The translations under genes and the position numbers were made by a program. The notes beneath the pieces are model-generated. The model was not told where the DNA came from. It saw only the letters and a program-made list of their open reading frames with translations, and made no database searches. From the NCBI RefSeq assembly GCF_949628215.1, contig NC_134276.1, forward strand, positions 134,044,125 through 134,108,124: a stretch of DNA of 64,000 nt, read 5' to 3'. Below are positions 20,176-31,776 of the stretch, piece by piece. Numbering within the stretch: position 1 is the first letter of the stretch; each line of letters starts with the position of its first letter. Origin of the DNA: Phalacrocorax aristotelis. Lineage: Eukaryota > Chordata > Aves > Suliformes > Phalacrocoracidae.

Positions 20176-20612
20176 GCTGCTCACTATCAGCCCTATTAGG
20201 AGATACTGTCAACAACTTCAACAGTAAACAGCAAAACTAGTGAAAAAACACGAACTTCCATCTTCAGTAAAGTCAGCAATGCCAGCAATAAAGAAATGCG
20301 CTTACAATGGAAAAAAAAAAACCCTACTATTAAACTACCTTACCACCCTTGAACACCCAAAACACCACCAGACGAGAAAAAAGGAAAAGTAGGACATAAA
20401 CAAGCCTCTGAGTACACATGCTGCCAAACATGCCCAAGCTCTGAAACCCTCACCTCAAACACCTCCGCTTCTCTTAACACCTACCCAAAGAGCTGAGATA
20501 TCTCAAAAGCTGCCACCACCCGAAGGAACAGGAGAGCACCAACACCACAGAAGCCCAGAAGCACAAAGAGCTTCTGAACCAGAGCCTATGGCTCATGGAG
20601 CCCGGACCCCAC
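20176..20612. repeat. Dispersed repeat C and unassigned sequence
   Basis: 20176-20230 is repeat C (see 7179-7234). The rest is A-rich with an A11 run near 20311 and no gene. The last 15 bases belong to the arm of the inverted repeat centred near 21.69 kb. Confidence 0.5.
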
Positions 20613-21300
20613 TGTCACGAGCCACTGTTGGTTTGAACAATTTGGCAGAGGTTAAACCTCCTTGCTTTCCAACCGACCTCGAATTATTCTGGGTGGTTGG
20701 GGCGGCTGGGCTTAACTTCTGATTAACTCAGATGTTTTATCACGACTATGTTCCTTTTACATACTCGGGAGCAGAATTAAGACTCAGAATAGAGTCAAGT
20801 GCCAAGTCACTTTTTTTGGCCAACAAGTAGGCAAGAGAAAAGGAGAGAAAGGGAGAAAAGAGTGAGAAAGGGAAAAAGAGTTGCTACCACCACAGATCTG
20901 CAGCATCCCGTCAGTCCGATGTATCTTCAAATGCAGTGGAGGAATGTTCCAGAAGGCACTCATGAGCGCTGCTGGTTTTGCCTTTTATAGCCTTGTTCTC
21001 TTGCATAGTCAATAACTGTTTTGCATACCCACGCCTCCCACTCGGCGGTGGGGCGCATGCCCAGTACCGTCACTAGAGGGTGCTCAAAGTTCTAGAGGGT
21101 CCGAGTCCACCCCCGCCAATAGGCTGTCAGTCGACCCTGGGCCCGGGCGCATGCGCAGAGGACTGGGGCCATGTGCTCCGGGACGGCAGGACGCATACAC
21201 GTTCCTGTCGGGTAGAGCTCGCTCGGTTGCCGTGGTGATGAGGCCTCGGTGGCTAAAGTGTCCTGCCAATAATGTTGAGACAAGTTCCTGGTCCCTTACA
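20613..21300 (-). mobile_element. Solo LTR, family A, copy 2
   Basis: 688 bp, minus strand TGTAAGGG...GTGACA. TATAAAAGG box near 20981-20990 is intact; the poly(A) signal seen in copy 3 is changed here to AAAAAAA. Flanks CCCAC (left) and CCCGC (right) may be a mutated 5-bp duplication, because the inverted-repeat partner near 22.03 kb is continuous across this site. Confidence 0.87.
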
Positions 21301-21489
21301 CCCGCCCACCGCCCTTCCCACAATCCCCTGGGAAAGGGACGGGGCAAACCATCAGAGAGTATGAAGGCAGCTGGAAGAGCAGCAGGGACTTTTATCAGCT
21401 GCCTGAAGTTCTTAGCGTGGAAGAAATTGGAGAAAAAAGGTAAAAAATAGCTCGGGCTGTGAATAGTGGGCTGGGCTTTTCACTAATGG
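21301..21489. repeat. Inverted-repeat arm, left
   Basis: 21310-21430 matches the reverse complement of about 21905-22025 at roughly 80 percent by eye. No gene; short frames with TFISCLKF / TFITCLKF are shared by both arms but too short to assign. Confidence 0.75.
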
Positions 21490-21885
21490 TGTGCATCCAG
21501 GATGACCTAGCATCACGCCCCCCCAGGCCATAGTTAGGGTGTGGGGCCTGGAGTTAAGGGGGGTGAGGCCAGGGACAAGTGGCACCGTGCTCCCTGGGCT
21601 GTCACCAGAGGATGGGGCCTGACACTAAGGCATGGGGCAGGGGAGCCTGGAACAACCCTCCCTGGGCTATCACCTTAGCAGCAGGCCCTGCCCACGGTAA
21701 GGGACTAGCGGTTATGCTGGGTCCCTCTAGTCCCACCCCCTTGCAACAGACCACACCCCTGCGATGACCCGTGGGGGTGGTGCACGCTCCCCCTGTACCC
21801 ACCACCTTAGTGACAGCTCCTGCGTCCTGGTGACAGGAGAGAGAGGGTGGTGCTGCGTCCCCCGACCCCATCGTGTTTAGGGTTT
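21490..21885. repeat. ~63-bp tandem repeat, turning orientation
   Basis: Units are in the same orientation as 18704-19439 up to about 21690, then appear as reverse complements (CTTAGTGACAGCTCC, GGTGACAGGAG). The turning point is the centre of the larger inverted repeat. Confidence 0.75.
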
Positions 21886-22130
21886 TTTTTCCCATGTGAC
21901 ATCTTCCATGCTGTGAACTTCAGGCAGGTTATAAAAGTCCAGGGTGCTGTCCTGCCTGCCTTCATACTCTGAGGGTTCACCCGATCCCTTTCCCAGGGTA
22001 TTGTAGGAAGAGCGGTCGGTGGGGTCCAGTTACATGAGCTACAGCTCTGCTTCTCTTCTGTTTTGGTCTCTTGGCAGCCGACGTGAGGTTGTGACAAATT
22101 CATGAGAGATGCGGTGTAAACTGTCTGGGG
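21886..22130. repeat. Inverted-repeat arm, right
   Basis: Reverse complement of the left arm, continuing past the point where copy 2 of the family A LTR interrupts the left arm; 22046-22125 also matches 6917-7000 inverted. Confidence 0.75.
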
Positions 22131-23029
22131 TGTCTCTCTTATTGCAGTCCCAGGTGAGCAAGCTTCTTCTGTGATTCCCTTTTTGCCTCTTTCCTTAAGT
22201 GTGCGATGAGGCTTGCTCCAGTATCGGTGATGGCAGTTAGGTTCTCCTGTTCTTGTTGAGCTGTTGTGTCTTTAGCACCAGTTTCTGTAGTCATACGGTG
22301 TCCATTTGAGATCTCTGAGTCACCCCGACACGCTGTCGTGGTTTTTCCATCGGCCAACTGCCACTGCAGTTTCCTACGCGGCTTTGTAGGGAACTGGGCT
22401 CCAGGGTCTGGAGCCGCTTTTGTGGCGGATCCCTTGTCCTCCTGGCTTCATCTGTCACACAGTCTCAGTTGCTGCAGGGTAGAATGTCCTGCCTTTTTGA
22501 GCTTTCTCCCTTTTGATGTTTTCTGGGTTAGAAAAGACTTTTTGGCAGGATTTCTTTTGTTTATATGCCTGCAGGTAAAGTCAGGTCTTCTTTTGACATC
22601 CAGGTCCCTGTGGCTCTTTCCTCTATTTTTGTTTTGGGTTGTTCCCCTCCCCCCCCAAGCAGATATCCCACCCGCATTTTCCTGTGATGAGAGAGGGTCA
22701 GAGTGGGGAGCGGAGTGCCGGGGCATGCAGGATGGGAGTATCAGGCTTCCTCCTGTCTTTGTGGGGCTGACCCTGTGGAAGTGCGGTAGGTGGGTTGATA
22801 GCGTGACTATATGTTTTGTGGGTACACTAATCCCATTCAGAGTATATCAAAGGGTAAGGATTTTGTTCTGTTTAGCGTAAACGTTCTTTTGTTTGATGTA
22901 TTTGTTGAAGACAGGAGCTTTGTGTGGGAGGAAGCCAGCTCTGTGACTTGTTTGGGGATAAGGTGGGTTCATGTGATTTTTCTCTTGTTTCTTTGGCAGC
23001 ACTTTCTGAGCAACAGTATGATGCCTACT
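22131..23029. other. Unassigned sequence
   Basis: T-rich on the plus strand, with no repeated unit, no motif-bearing frame and no RNA gene seen. Frames here look like chance frames. Confidence 0.5.
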
Positions 23030-24745
23030 GTGCTCTAGTTTTGGAGCCTGTCTCTGGCAAAAAAGAAAGGCAGAGAGGGAGAGAAGCCTAGAGAGAGGCT
23101 AGGAAGCCTAGAGAGGCTAGGAAGGCACAGAGCCCCAGTGTTGGTGTGTCTCTGAAAGGCCTGCAAAGGGATGAAGAGGACCAGGATTTCCTTTTAGTGC
23201 TGGCACTTTTTGTGTGGGAGTAATCCCCGGACATTTTTGATTTCGGACCCTGGCTGTGGTGAAAATGAGAGGCAGAGAGGGAGAGAATGTTTTCACATTT
23301 GGGAGGTTGTGCAGGCGCAGAGTGCCAGTGTTGGTGTGTCCATGAAATGGACTCCAAGGGTCGTTGAGAACCAGCAATAGCGTCTAGTGCTGGCACTTTT
23401 TGTGTGGGAGCATTCCTTGGATGTTTTCAGTATTGGAGCCTGTTCCTGGCGGATATGAGATGCAGAGAGGGAGAGAACATTTGGACGCTTGGGAGGCTAG
23501 TTAGGCACAGAGCCCCGGTGTTGGTGTGGCTGTGAACGGGCTGCCAAGGGACAGTGAGGCCCAGCAATAGCTTTCAGTGCTTGCGCCTTTTGTGTGGTAG
23601 CAGTCCCTGGTCGCTTTCAATTTTGGAGCCTGGCTGTGGGGAAGAGGAGAGGCAGAGAGGGAGGGAACGTTTGGACGCTTGGGAGCCTAGGCAGGCACAG
23701 AGCCCCTGTGTTGGTGTGTCTGTGAAAGGGATGCCAAGGGAGAATGAGGACCAGCAATAGCTTTTAGTGCTGACACCTTTTATGTGGGAAGAATCCCTGG
23801 ACATTTTGAATTTTGGACCTGGCTGTGGTGAAAATGAGAGGCAGAGAGGGAGAGAATGTTTGGATGTTTGGGAGGCTATACAGGCAGAGAGCCAGAGTGT
23901 TGGAGTGTCTGTTAACGGGCTGACGAGGGACGGTGAGGCCCAGGAATTACTTTTAGTGATGACACCTTTTGTGTGGGAGCAATCCTTGGATGTTTTCAGT
24001 TTTGGAGCCTGGCTGCAGAGAAAAATGAGATGCAGAGAGGGAGAGACTGTTTGGACATTTGGGAGGCTAGTCAGACAGAGTGCCCCAGTGTTGGTGTGGC
24101 TATGAAAGGGCTGGCAACGGATGTTGAGGACCAGCAATAGCTTTTAGTGCTCGCACATTTTGTGTAGGAGCCATCCTTTTATTTTTTCTGTTTTGGAGCC
24201 TGTGTCCAGCGAAAATGAGAGGCAGAGAAGGAGGGAATGTTCGGACATCTGGGATGCTATTCAGGCTCAAAGACCTAGTATTGGTGTGCTGTCAAAGGGC
24301 TGCCAAGGGATGGTGAGGACCAGGAATAGCTTTTAGTCCTAGCACCTTTTGTGTGGGAGCAAAGCTTGGATGTTTCTTCAATTCTGGAGCCTGGCTGTGG
24401 CAAAGATGAGAGGCAGAGAGGGAGGGAATGTTTGGATGTTTTGGAGGCTAGTCAGGCAAAGAGCCCAAGTGTTAGTGTTGCTGTGAAATGGCCTCCAAGG
24501 GACAGTGAGGGCCAGCAATATCTTTTAGTTCTGGCACCTCTTGTGTGGGATGTTTTCAATTTTGGAGCTTGGTTGCTGAGAAAAATGAGAGACAGAGAGG
24601 GAGAGAATGTTTGGACATTTGGGAGGCTAGTCAGGCAGAGAGCCCCAGTGTTGGTGTGGCTGTTAAAAGGCTGGCAAGGGAAGGTGAGGACCAGCAATAG
24701 CTTTTAGTGCTGGCACCTTTCATGCAGGAGCACTCCTTGGATGTT
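23030..24745 (-). repeat. 190-bp satellite, orientation B
   Basis: About nine units at 186-191-bp spacing, the reverse complement of the block at 4.8-5.8 kb. Recognisable by GTGTTGGTGTGGCTGTGAAA, CCAGCAATAGCTTTTAGTGC and TTTGTGTGGGAGCAATCC. Units differ from each other more than in block 1. The last unit is cut at about 24745 by an ERVL body. Confidence 0.92.
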
Positions 24746-26061
24746 ACACTGGGAACTCCAGAGAGACACAGATCACTGCAACATGCTGGGGTCTGGCCCA
24801 TGCATACCAAGCCCTGCTCAACAGTATTCAGTGCCCCCAGGGGGAAGAGAATGTCTCTGGATTGAAATGCAAAGTGACTGGCACTGTAGACAATCCAGCC
24901 CTGACAACAGGCACTGCAGCCACTCAAACCCCCACAACAAGTACCGGAGCTAGCTCAGAAAATAAACCCGTACCAGTATCAGTTGCCCCCATACACAAGA
25001 CGAAATATTGGAAGCGGACATCAACTCGTTTAGAACGGGATGATGAAGAACCAGGGCCATCGCGGGGAGAGGAGGGAGAAGTAATAAATGAAATAGAGAC
25101 CACCCGATCCCTGTCCTTAAGCGAGTTGCGAGATATGCGAAAAGATTATAGCCGTCGTTCAGGTGAGCACATTGCCACCTGGCTGCTCCGATGCTGGGAT
25201 AATGGGGCCAGTAGCCTGGAACTAGAGGGAAAAGAAGCCAAACAATTGGGATCCCTTTCTGGGGAAGGGGGCATTGACAAAGCAATTGGAAAAAAACCAC
25301 AAGCCCTCAGCCTCTGGAGGCGACTCCTGTCTGGAGTGAAGGAAAGGTATCCCTTTAAAGAACATGTTACATATCGCCCAGGAAAATGGACAACTATGGA
25401 GAAAGGCATCCAGTATCTAAGGGAATTAGCTGTGTTTGAGGTGATTTATGGTGACCTGGACGATCAACGGTCATCCAAAGATCCAGATGAAGCCGAGTGC
25501 ACACGACCCATGTGGCGGAAGTTTGTACGGAGCGCACCATCTTCGCATGCAAACTCATTGGCAGTAATGTCCTGGAAAGATGACGAGACACCAACGGTGG
25601 CAGAGGTGATTGATAGACTCCGGGATTACGAAACAAATATCTCTTCCTCGCTCGTCTCTGCTGTGGAGAAACTATCCCAAGAGGTCCAGCAGCTCAAAGA
25701 AGATCTGTCCTACTCCTCACCTCGACAGAGTAGTGTCTCAGCTGTTAGGAATAAGCATCCTTTGGCTCAAAGAAGGGGATACACACCACGGGCCACCCTA
25801 TGGTTCTACTTGCATGACCACGGAGAGGACATGATGAGGTGGGATGGAAAGCCTACTTCGACCCTACAGGCACGAGTACATGAACTGCAAGGAAGAACAG
25901 TCACTCAGGGAGGCTCTTCCAGGAAAGCTGCTGCTCCAGTTTCCAGCGAGCAAGTCCCCAGACAGAGGAGTAGAAGCGCTGATTTTATTTCTAAGTGTAA
26001 TAGAGGGACTCCTGATTCACATTTACAGGAAGTGAGTTGTGACTGCCATGATCAGGACTAG
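24746..26061 (+). pseudogene. ERVL gag
   Basis: Frame open from the satellite junction to TAG at 26059-26061; no ATG begins it (the segment starts inside gag). Shows ENVSGLKCKVTG, an acidic region near 25040-25110, and a capsid part with LRDMRKDYSRRSGEHI and WLLRCWDNGASS typical of avian ERVL Gag. The C-terminal third has a coiled-coil-like stretch (VEKLSQEVQQLKEDL) and basic residues but no zinc knuckle, as is usual in ERVL. The 5' end and LTR are missing. Confidence 0.85.
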
Positions 26062-27850
26062 AGGGGCCCTGCCTCCAGCCGGGTGGAGGAAAGGGATAAC
26101 CGGGCTTACTGGACTGTGTGGATCCGATGGCCTGGCACGTCCGACCCACAGGAGTATAAAGCTTTAGTGGACACTGGCGCACAGTGCACCTTAATGCCAT
26201 CAAACTATATAGGGGCAGAACCCATCAGCATTGCTGGAGTGACAGGGGGATCCCAAGAGCTAACTGTATTGGAGGCCGAAGTGAGCCTAACTGGCAATGA
26301 GTGGCAGAAGCACCCCATTGTGACTGGCCCAGAGGCTCCGTGCATCCTTGGCATAGACTACCTCAGGAGAGGGTATTTCAAGGACCCAAAAGGTTACAAG
26401 TGGGCTTTTGGTGTAGCTGCCTTGGAGGCGGAGGAAACTGAACAGCTGTCTACCTTGCCCGGTCTCTCAAAGGACCCTTCTGTGGTGGGGTTGCTGAAGG
26501 TCGAAGAACAACAGGTGCCAATCGCCAGCACAACAGTGCACCGGCGGCAATATCGCACCAACAGAGACTCTCTGATCCCCATCCATAAACTCATTCACCA
26601 ACTGAGGAGCCAAGGAGTCATCAGTAAGACCCACTCACCCTTTAACAGTCCCATATGGCCAGTGCGGAAGTCTAATGGAGAGTGGAGACTAACAGTAGAC
26701 TATCGTGGCCTGAATGAAGTCACTCCACCGTTGAGTGCTGCTGTGCCAGACATGCTAGAACTTCAATACGAACTGGAGTCCAAGGCAGCTAAGTGGTATG
26801 CCACAATTGATATTGCTAATGCATTCTTCTCAATCCCTCTGGCAGCAGAATGCAGGCCACAGTTTGCTTTCACATGGAGGGGCGTCCAGTACACCTGGAA
26901 TCGACTGCCCCAGGGGTGGAAACACAGTCCTACCATTTGCCATGGACTGATTCAGACTGTACTGGAACAGGGAGAAGCTCCAGAACACCTTCAATACATT
27001 GATGACATCATTGTGTGGGGCAACACAGCAGAAGAAGTTTTTGAGAAAGGAGAGAAAATAGTCCAAATCCTTCTGAGAGCTGGTTTTGCCATAAAACAAA
27101 GTAAGGTGAAGGGACCTGCACGAGAAATCCAGTTCTTAGGAATCAAATGGCAAGATGGTCGTCGTCAGATTCCAATGGATGTGATCAACAAAATAGCAGC
27201 CATGTCTCCACCAACTAGCAAAAAGGAAACACAAGCTTTCTTGGCCATTGTGGGTTTTTGGAGAATGCATATTCCAAATTACAGTCTGATCGTAAGCCCT
27301 CTCTATCAAGTGACCCGGAAAAAAAATTATTTCAAATGGGGCCCTGAGCAACGACAAGCCTTTGAACAGATTAAACGAGAAATAGTTCATGCAGTAGCTC
27401 TTGGGCCAGTCCGGGCAGGACAAGATGTAAAAAATGCGCTCTACACTGCAGCCGGGGAGAATGGCCCTACCTGGAGCCTCTGGCAGAAAGCACATGGGGA
27501 GACCCGGGGTCGACCCCTAGGGTTTTGGAGTCGGGGATACAGAGGGTCCGAAGCCCGCTATACTCCAACTGAAAAAGAGATATTGGCAGCATATGAAGGG
27601 GTCCGAGCTGCTTCAGAAGTGGTTGGTACTGAAGCACAGTTGCTCCTGGCACCCCGACTGCCAGTGCTGGGCTGGATGTTCAAAGGAAACATCCCCTCTA
27701 CACACCATGCAACTGATGCTACGTGGAGTAAATGGGTTGCACTGGGCTCGAGTAGGAAACCCCAGTCGCCCAGGAATCTTGGAAGTGATTATGGACTGGC
27801 CAGAAGGCAAAGATTTTGGATTATCACCAGAGGAGGAGGTGACACGTGCT
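26062..27850 (+). pseudogene. ERVL pol: protease and reverse transcriptase
   Basis: In the same frame as gag, separated from it by the single TAG. Protease shows LVDTGAQCTLMP and CILGIDYL. RT shows PVRKSNGEWRLTVDYRGLN, ATIDIANAFFSIPL (first Asp), NRLPQGWKHSP, and YIDD in QYIDDIIVWG near 26994; then a thumb and connection. The frame drifts off near 27740 where the true continuation moves to another frame, and the wrong frame ends at 27850. Confidence 0.9.
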
Positions 27851-28968
27851 GAAGAAGCCCCACTGTATAACAAACTGCCAGAAGATGAGAAGCAATATGC
27901 CCTGTTCACTGATGGGTCCTGTCGCCTTGTGGGAAAGCACCGGAGATGGAAGGCTGCTGTATGGAGTCCTACACGACAAGTAGCAGAAACTGCTGAAGGA
28001 GAAGGTGAATCGAGCCAGTTTGCAGAGATAAAGGCCATCCAGCTGGCCTTAGACATCGCTGAGCGGGAAAAGTGGCCAGTGCTCTGTCTCTATACTGACT
28101 CCTGGATGGTGGCAAATGCCTTGTGGGGCTGGCTGCAGCAATGGAAGCAAAGCAACTGGCAGCGCAGAGGCAAACCCATCTGGGCTGCCACATTGTGGCA
28201 AGATATTGCTGCCCGGGTAGAGAAACTGGTTGTAAAGGTATGGCATGTGGATGCTCACGTCCCCAAGAGTTGGGCCACTGAAGAACATCGAAACAACCAG
28301 CAGGTAGATCAGGCTGCCAAGATTGAAGTGGCTGAGGTGGATCTGGACTGGCAGCATAAGGGTGATCTATTTCTAGCTCAGTGGGCCCATGACACCTCAG
28401 GCCATCAAGGGAGAGATGCAACATACAGGTGGGCTTGTGATCGAGGGGTGGACTTGACTATGGATATTATTGCACAGGTTATCCACGAATGTGACACATG
28501 CGCTGCAATCAAGCAAGCGAAGCGGGTAAAGCCTCTGTGGTATGGGGGACGATGGCTGAAATATAAATATGGGGAGGCCTGGCAAATTGACTATATCACA
28601 CTCCCACAGACCCGCCAAGGCAAGCGCCATGTGCTTACAATGGTAGAAACAATGACTGGCTGTCTGGAAACATATTCTGTCCCCCACGCCACTGCCCGGA
28701 ACACTATCCTGGGTCTTGAGAAACAAGTCCTGTGGCGACATGGCACCCCAGAGAGGATTGAGTCAGACAACGGGACTCATTTCCGAAATAGCCTCATAGA
28801 CACCTGGGCCAAAGAGCACGGCATTGAGTGGGTGTATCACATCCCCTATCACGCACCAGCCTCTGGGAAAATTGAACGGTACAATGGACTGTTAAAAACT
28901 ACACTGAGAGCAATGGGGAGTGGAACTTTCAAGCACTGGGATACACATTTAGCAAAAGCTAAATGGAA
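27740..28968 (+). pseudogene. ERVL pol: RNase H and integrase, 3' truncated
   Basis: Continues pol in the next frame after one frameshift. RNase H shows LFTDGSC, an E-K-IQLAL block and YTDSWMVANAL. Integrase shows H-H-C-C (AHDTSGHQG ... CDTC), then D in WQIDYITLP, D in ESDNGTHF and E in SGKIERYNGLL. The integrase C-terminal domain is lost at about 28968, where 190-bp satellite begins mid-unit; no dUTPase, 3' end or LTR remains. Confidence 0.9.
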
Positions 28969-29135
28969 GGTGAGTACCAGCAATAGGTTTTAGTGCTGGC
29001 GCCTTTCCTGTGGAAGCAATCCTTGGACATTTTCAGGTTTGGATCTGGACTCTGGCAAGAGTGAAAGCGAGTGTTGTGTCCATTGGAAGCCGAGGTAAGG
29101 ACAGAGCCCCTGTTTTGGTAGGGCTCTCCAGGTTA
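28969..29135 (-). repeat. 190-bp satellite, orientation B, single unit
   Basis: One diverged unit starting at GGTGAGTACCAGCAATAGG and fading by about 29135. Confidence 0.8.
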
Positions 29136-29385
29136 TCTGGGTGTCTTTTGGAACAGTCTAGGCTCACCCAGGTGGGACCCAATGAGGTGTATCCAGGGGT
29201 CTGAGGGAACTGGCTGATGCAGTTACCAAGGTACTCTCAATCATATTTGAAAAGTCATGGCAGTGAAAAGTGAAGTGCCTAGGGTCTGGAAAAAGGGAAA
29301 CATTACACCCATTTTCAGAAAGCATAAAAAGAAGGAGCCTGGGAACTATCAACCAGTCAGCCCCACCTCTGCTGTATACAATACC
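29136..29385 (+). mobile_element. CR1 LINE fragment (RT region)
   Basis: Reads as a piece of CR1 ORF2 (PxVWKKGNITPIF, GNYQPVS) with stops and frameshifts. Both ends truncated. Confidence 0.75.
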
Positions 29386-29704
29386 ATTTTCTTGTCAGTT
29401 TCATCAAGCAAAGTATCCAATATCACAAGTAGATCAACACTTTTTCAAGTTCTCACCACATTTTCCTCCTTTCAAAACCATTGCCATATAATTTTGGGGA
29501 TATATCCCACACTGTTTCTGCCGCTTTGGATGATTCCACAATGTAAAGAATAAATCAACATAAGCCATTTCATTCTATTTTCCTTCTGTTTTACAAAATA
29601 ACATTAATTGCAAAATGGTGTTATATTGCAATGACCCATTTTCTGGTCAGTATTCCCCACCTTCCAAACAATACATTGGCCACCAGTGATTACAATATTC
29701 ACAC
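29386..29704. other. Unassigned AT-rich sequence
   Basis: No gene or repeat recognised. Confidence 0.5.
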
Positions 29705-30090
29705 ACCCAGTAAAATCACAGACACACCAACACTGGGGCCCTGTGCCTGCATAGCCTCCCAAATATCCAAACATTCTCTCCTTCTCTGCCTCTCATTTTT
29801 TGCTGCAGTCAGGCTCCAAAACTGAAAACATCCAAAGATTGCTCCCACACAAAAGGTGCCAGTACTAAAAGGAAATCCTGGTCCTCCCTGGCCCTTGGCA
29901 GCCCTTTCACAGCCACACCAACACTAGATCTTTGTGCCTGCCTAGCCTCCCAAATGTCCAAACATTCTCTCCCTCTCTGCCTGTCATTTTTGCCACAGCC
30001 AGCTCCAAAATTGAAGAAACATCCAAGCTTTGCTCCCACACAAAAGGTGCGAGCACTAAAAGCAATTGCTGGGCCTCGCTGTTGCAAAGC
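29705..30090 (+). repeat. 190-bp satellite, orientation A, last block
   Basis: Two diverged units in the orientation of 4.8-5.8 kb (ACACCAACACTGGGGCCC, TTGCTCCCACACAAAAGGTG). This is the last satellite in the window. Confidence 0.88.
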
Positions 30091-30924
30091 ATCTGAGAAA
30101 GCCAGGCAGAAACCCTCTACAGAGGCAAATGGCATTTGTTCCTTCATGCCATGCTTTTCTCCTCTCCCTCCCTTTTCTCCAGTGTCAGATTTCTTTTAAA
30201 TTTTCCCCCATTTCACCTATTCTCTGTTCTTCCTACACTGTTATTTTACTCAAACTCTCTATTTCCCTTTTCTGTTTTTTTAGGAGACAGCTCCACAGCC
30301 CGTTGGCAACTTTGGCAGCTTTTTTCATGGACTTACAATTCCAGTGCCAGCTTGGGGTTAGGAGGAGTTAAAACGAGAACCCAGGAACATCTCTGTCCTT
30401 TTGCCTCTTCCAGGAAAACTAAGCAAGCCCAACACAACCAGTTAACTGAGCAAAAAGGTATAGACAACACCGCAAGTGGCACTGGTATGTGAAAAGAACA
30501 AGGCCTAGCAAGAGGTTTTTTCATTCCCCAAGTAGAGCTTTCAAGCAGGGAAATGTTCAGTCGTATTGTTGGGGGAGTAAGTGGGGGTGATGGGGGAGGG
30601 TTTGTGTTGCTGCCTGCTGTTTTCTACGGTGGGAGTATGATGCCTGTGGGATTCAGCGCACTCTCTCAGCTCTTTTAGGCAGTTTTGCAGTACCTGAGGA
30701 CATGCTGATAAACAGAAAAGATGGGCTGCTCCAGAAATGGCTGCCTGTAACTGACTAAAAGACTCCTGAGGATGAGGCTGCAAAATGTTCCAAGATCCTG
30801 GGAGTTGAGAGGCACTACAAATAAATATTTTCCCCAGAGTGACATTCCCTGACTCTGTCCTCCATATCATAGCCTATGGAAGTACTCAGAAAAATGTTGC
30901 ACAAAGAAGGGGTGCCTGGAAGTC
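30091..30924. other. Unassigned sequence, start of single-copy-like region
   Basis: No repeat or gene recognised. T-rich tracts at 30170-30290. Confidence 0.5.
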
Positions 30925-30930
30925 TTTATT
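30925..30930 (-). terminator. Poly(A) signal of the trypsinogen pseudogene
   Basis: Minus strand AATAAA, about 80 bp past the usual trypsin stop position. Confidence 0.7.
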
Positions 30931-31159
30931 TGTTGATAATTTTTCTATGTGCAGTCCCAAACCAGAAGAAAATAATGAGAAAAAGCAGGTCACATAGAAT
31001 GAGAGTGTCTATGTTGACAGACATAGTTGCTTTGATCCAAGAGATGTAATTGCAAATCTTACTGTAAACCCTGGGATAGCCTTTCTGTGCATGTCCAATA
31101 CCCCAGGAAATGACACCCTGGAGCTGCCCATTGCAGACTACTGGACTGCCAGAATCCCC
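30926..31159 (-). pseudogene. Trypsinogen pseudogene exon 5
   Basis: Acceptor TGTGCACAG. Starts [15 protein letters not shown] (catalytic Ser kept, following Gly-Gly changed to Gly-Ser) and runs through [15 protein letters not shown]. It continues about 30 residues beyond the usual C-terminus, through a hydrophobic stretch, to a TAA that lies in the AATAAA signal. Confidence 0.9.
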
Positions 31160-31776
31160 CTGTGCACATAAAATATGGATATTCAGCAAATGGTATCAGC
31201 TAACTGATGAGCCAGAGATCCCAGATATCACTGACATTCAAGGAAGCTCCACTGGGCTTTTTCTACACAGAAGATCTACAAAGGTCATTTCTGATTACCA
31301 CTCCACAGTAGCATCACCACTGTGTCTTCCTTTAGCTCCAAGGGCACCACAGCTAACGGTGAGTAAGCTGCCTATTTTAGACAGACACAGTCCTTGGCAG
31401 ATGATTAGGATATGTATGTTGTAAATATTATCCTGCCAAATAATTCCATGGAGCTAGGCACATGTAAAACTCAGGGCAATTGTCAGGTGTGTTCATTTGC
31501 CAGACCGCCTGGATCTTGGCATAGTGGCTGTTTCATCTTCAGTGAGTCCAAAACTAACATTTGTGTCCTAAGCTCTAAAGTGACTATGATTACTACTGAC
31601 TCTCTGGTGCAGCACTCCTCCATTTTCACTAGCCTAAGGCATAGGAGATGGCATGGTCTGCTTGTGGAGAATTAGTGCAAAGGCATTTGCTCTCTCAAAA
31701 AAGGGACAATGACTAACTGAGTGGGAAAAAGCCTAGCCTCACTCAATAAGCAACTTTCATCAGGCAGATGTTTTAC

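Noticed and set aside
1..30090. CRISPR array, because of regularly spaced repeats
   Set aside because: Repeats are contiguous satellites in an animal genome; there are no unique spacers of constant length and no cas genes.
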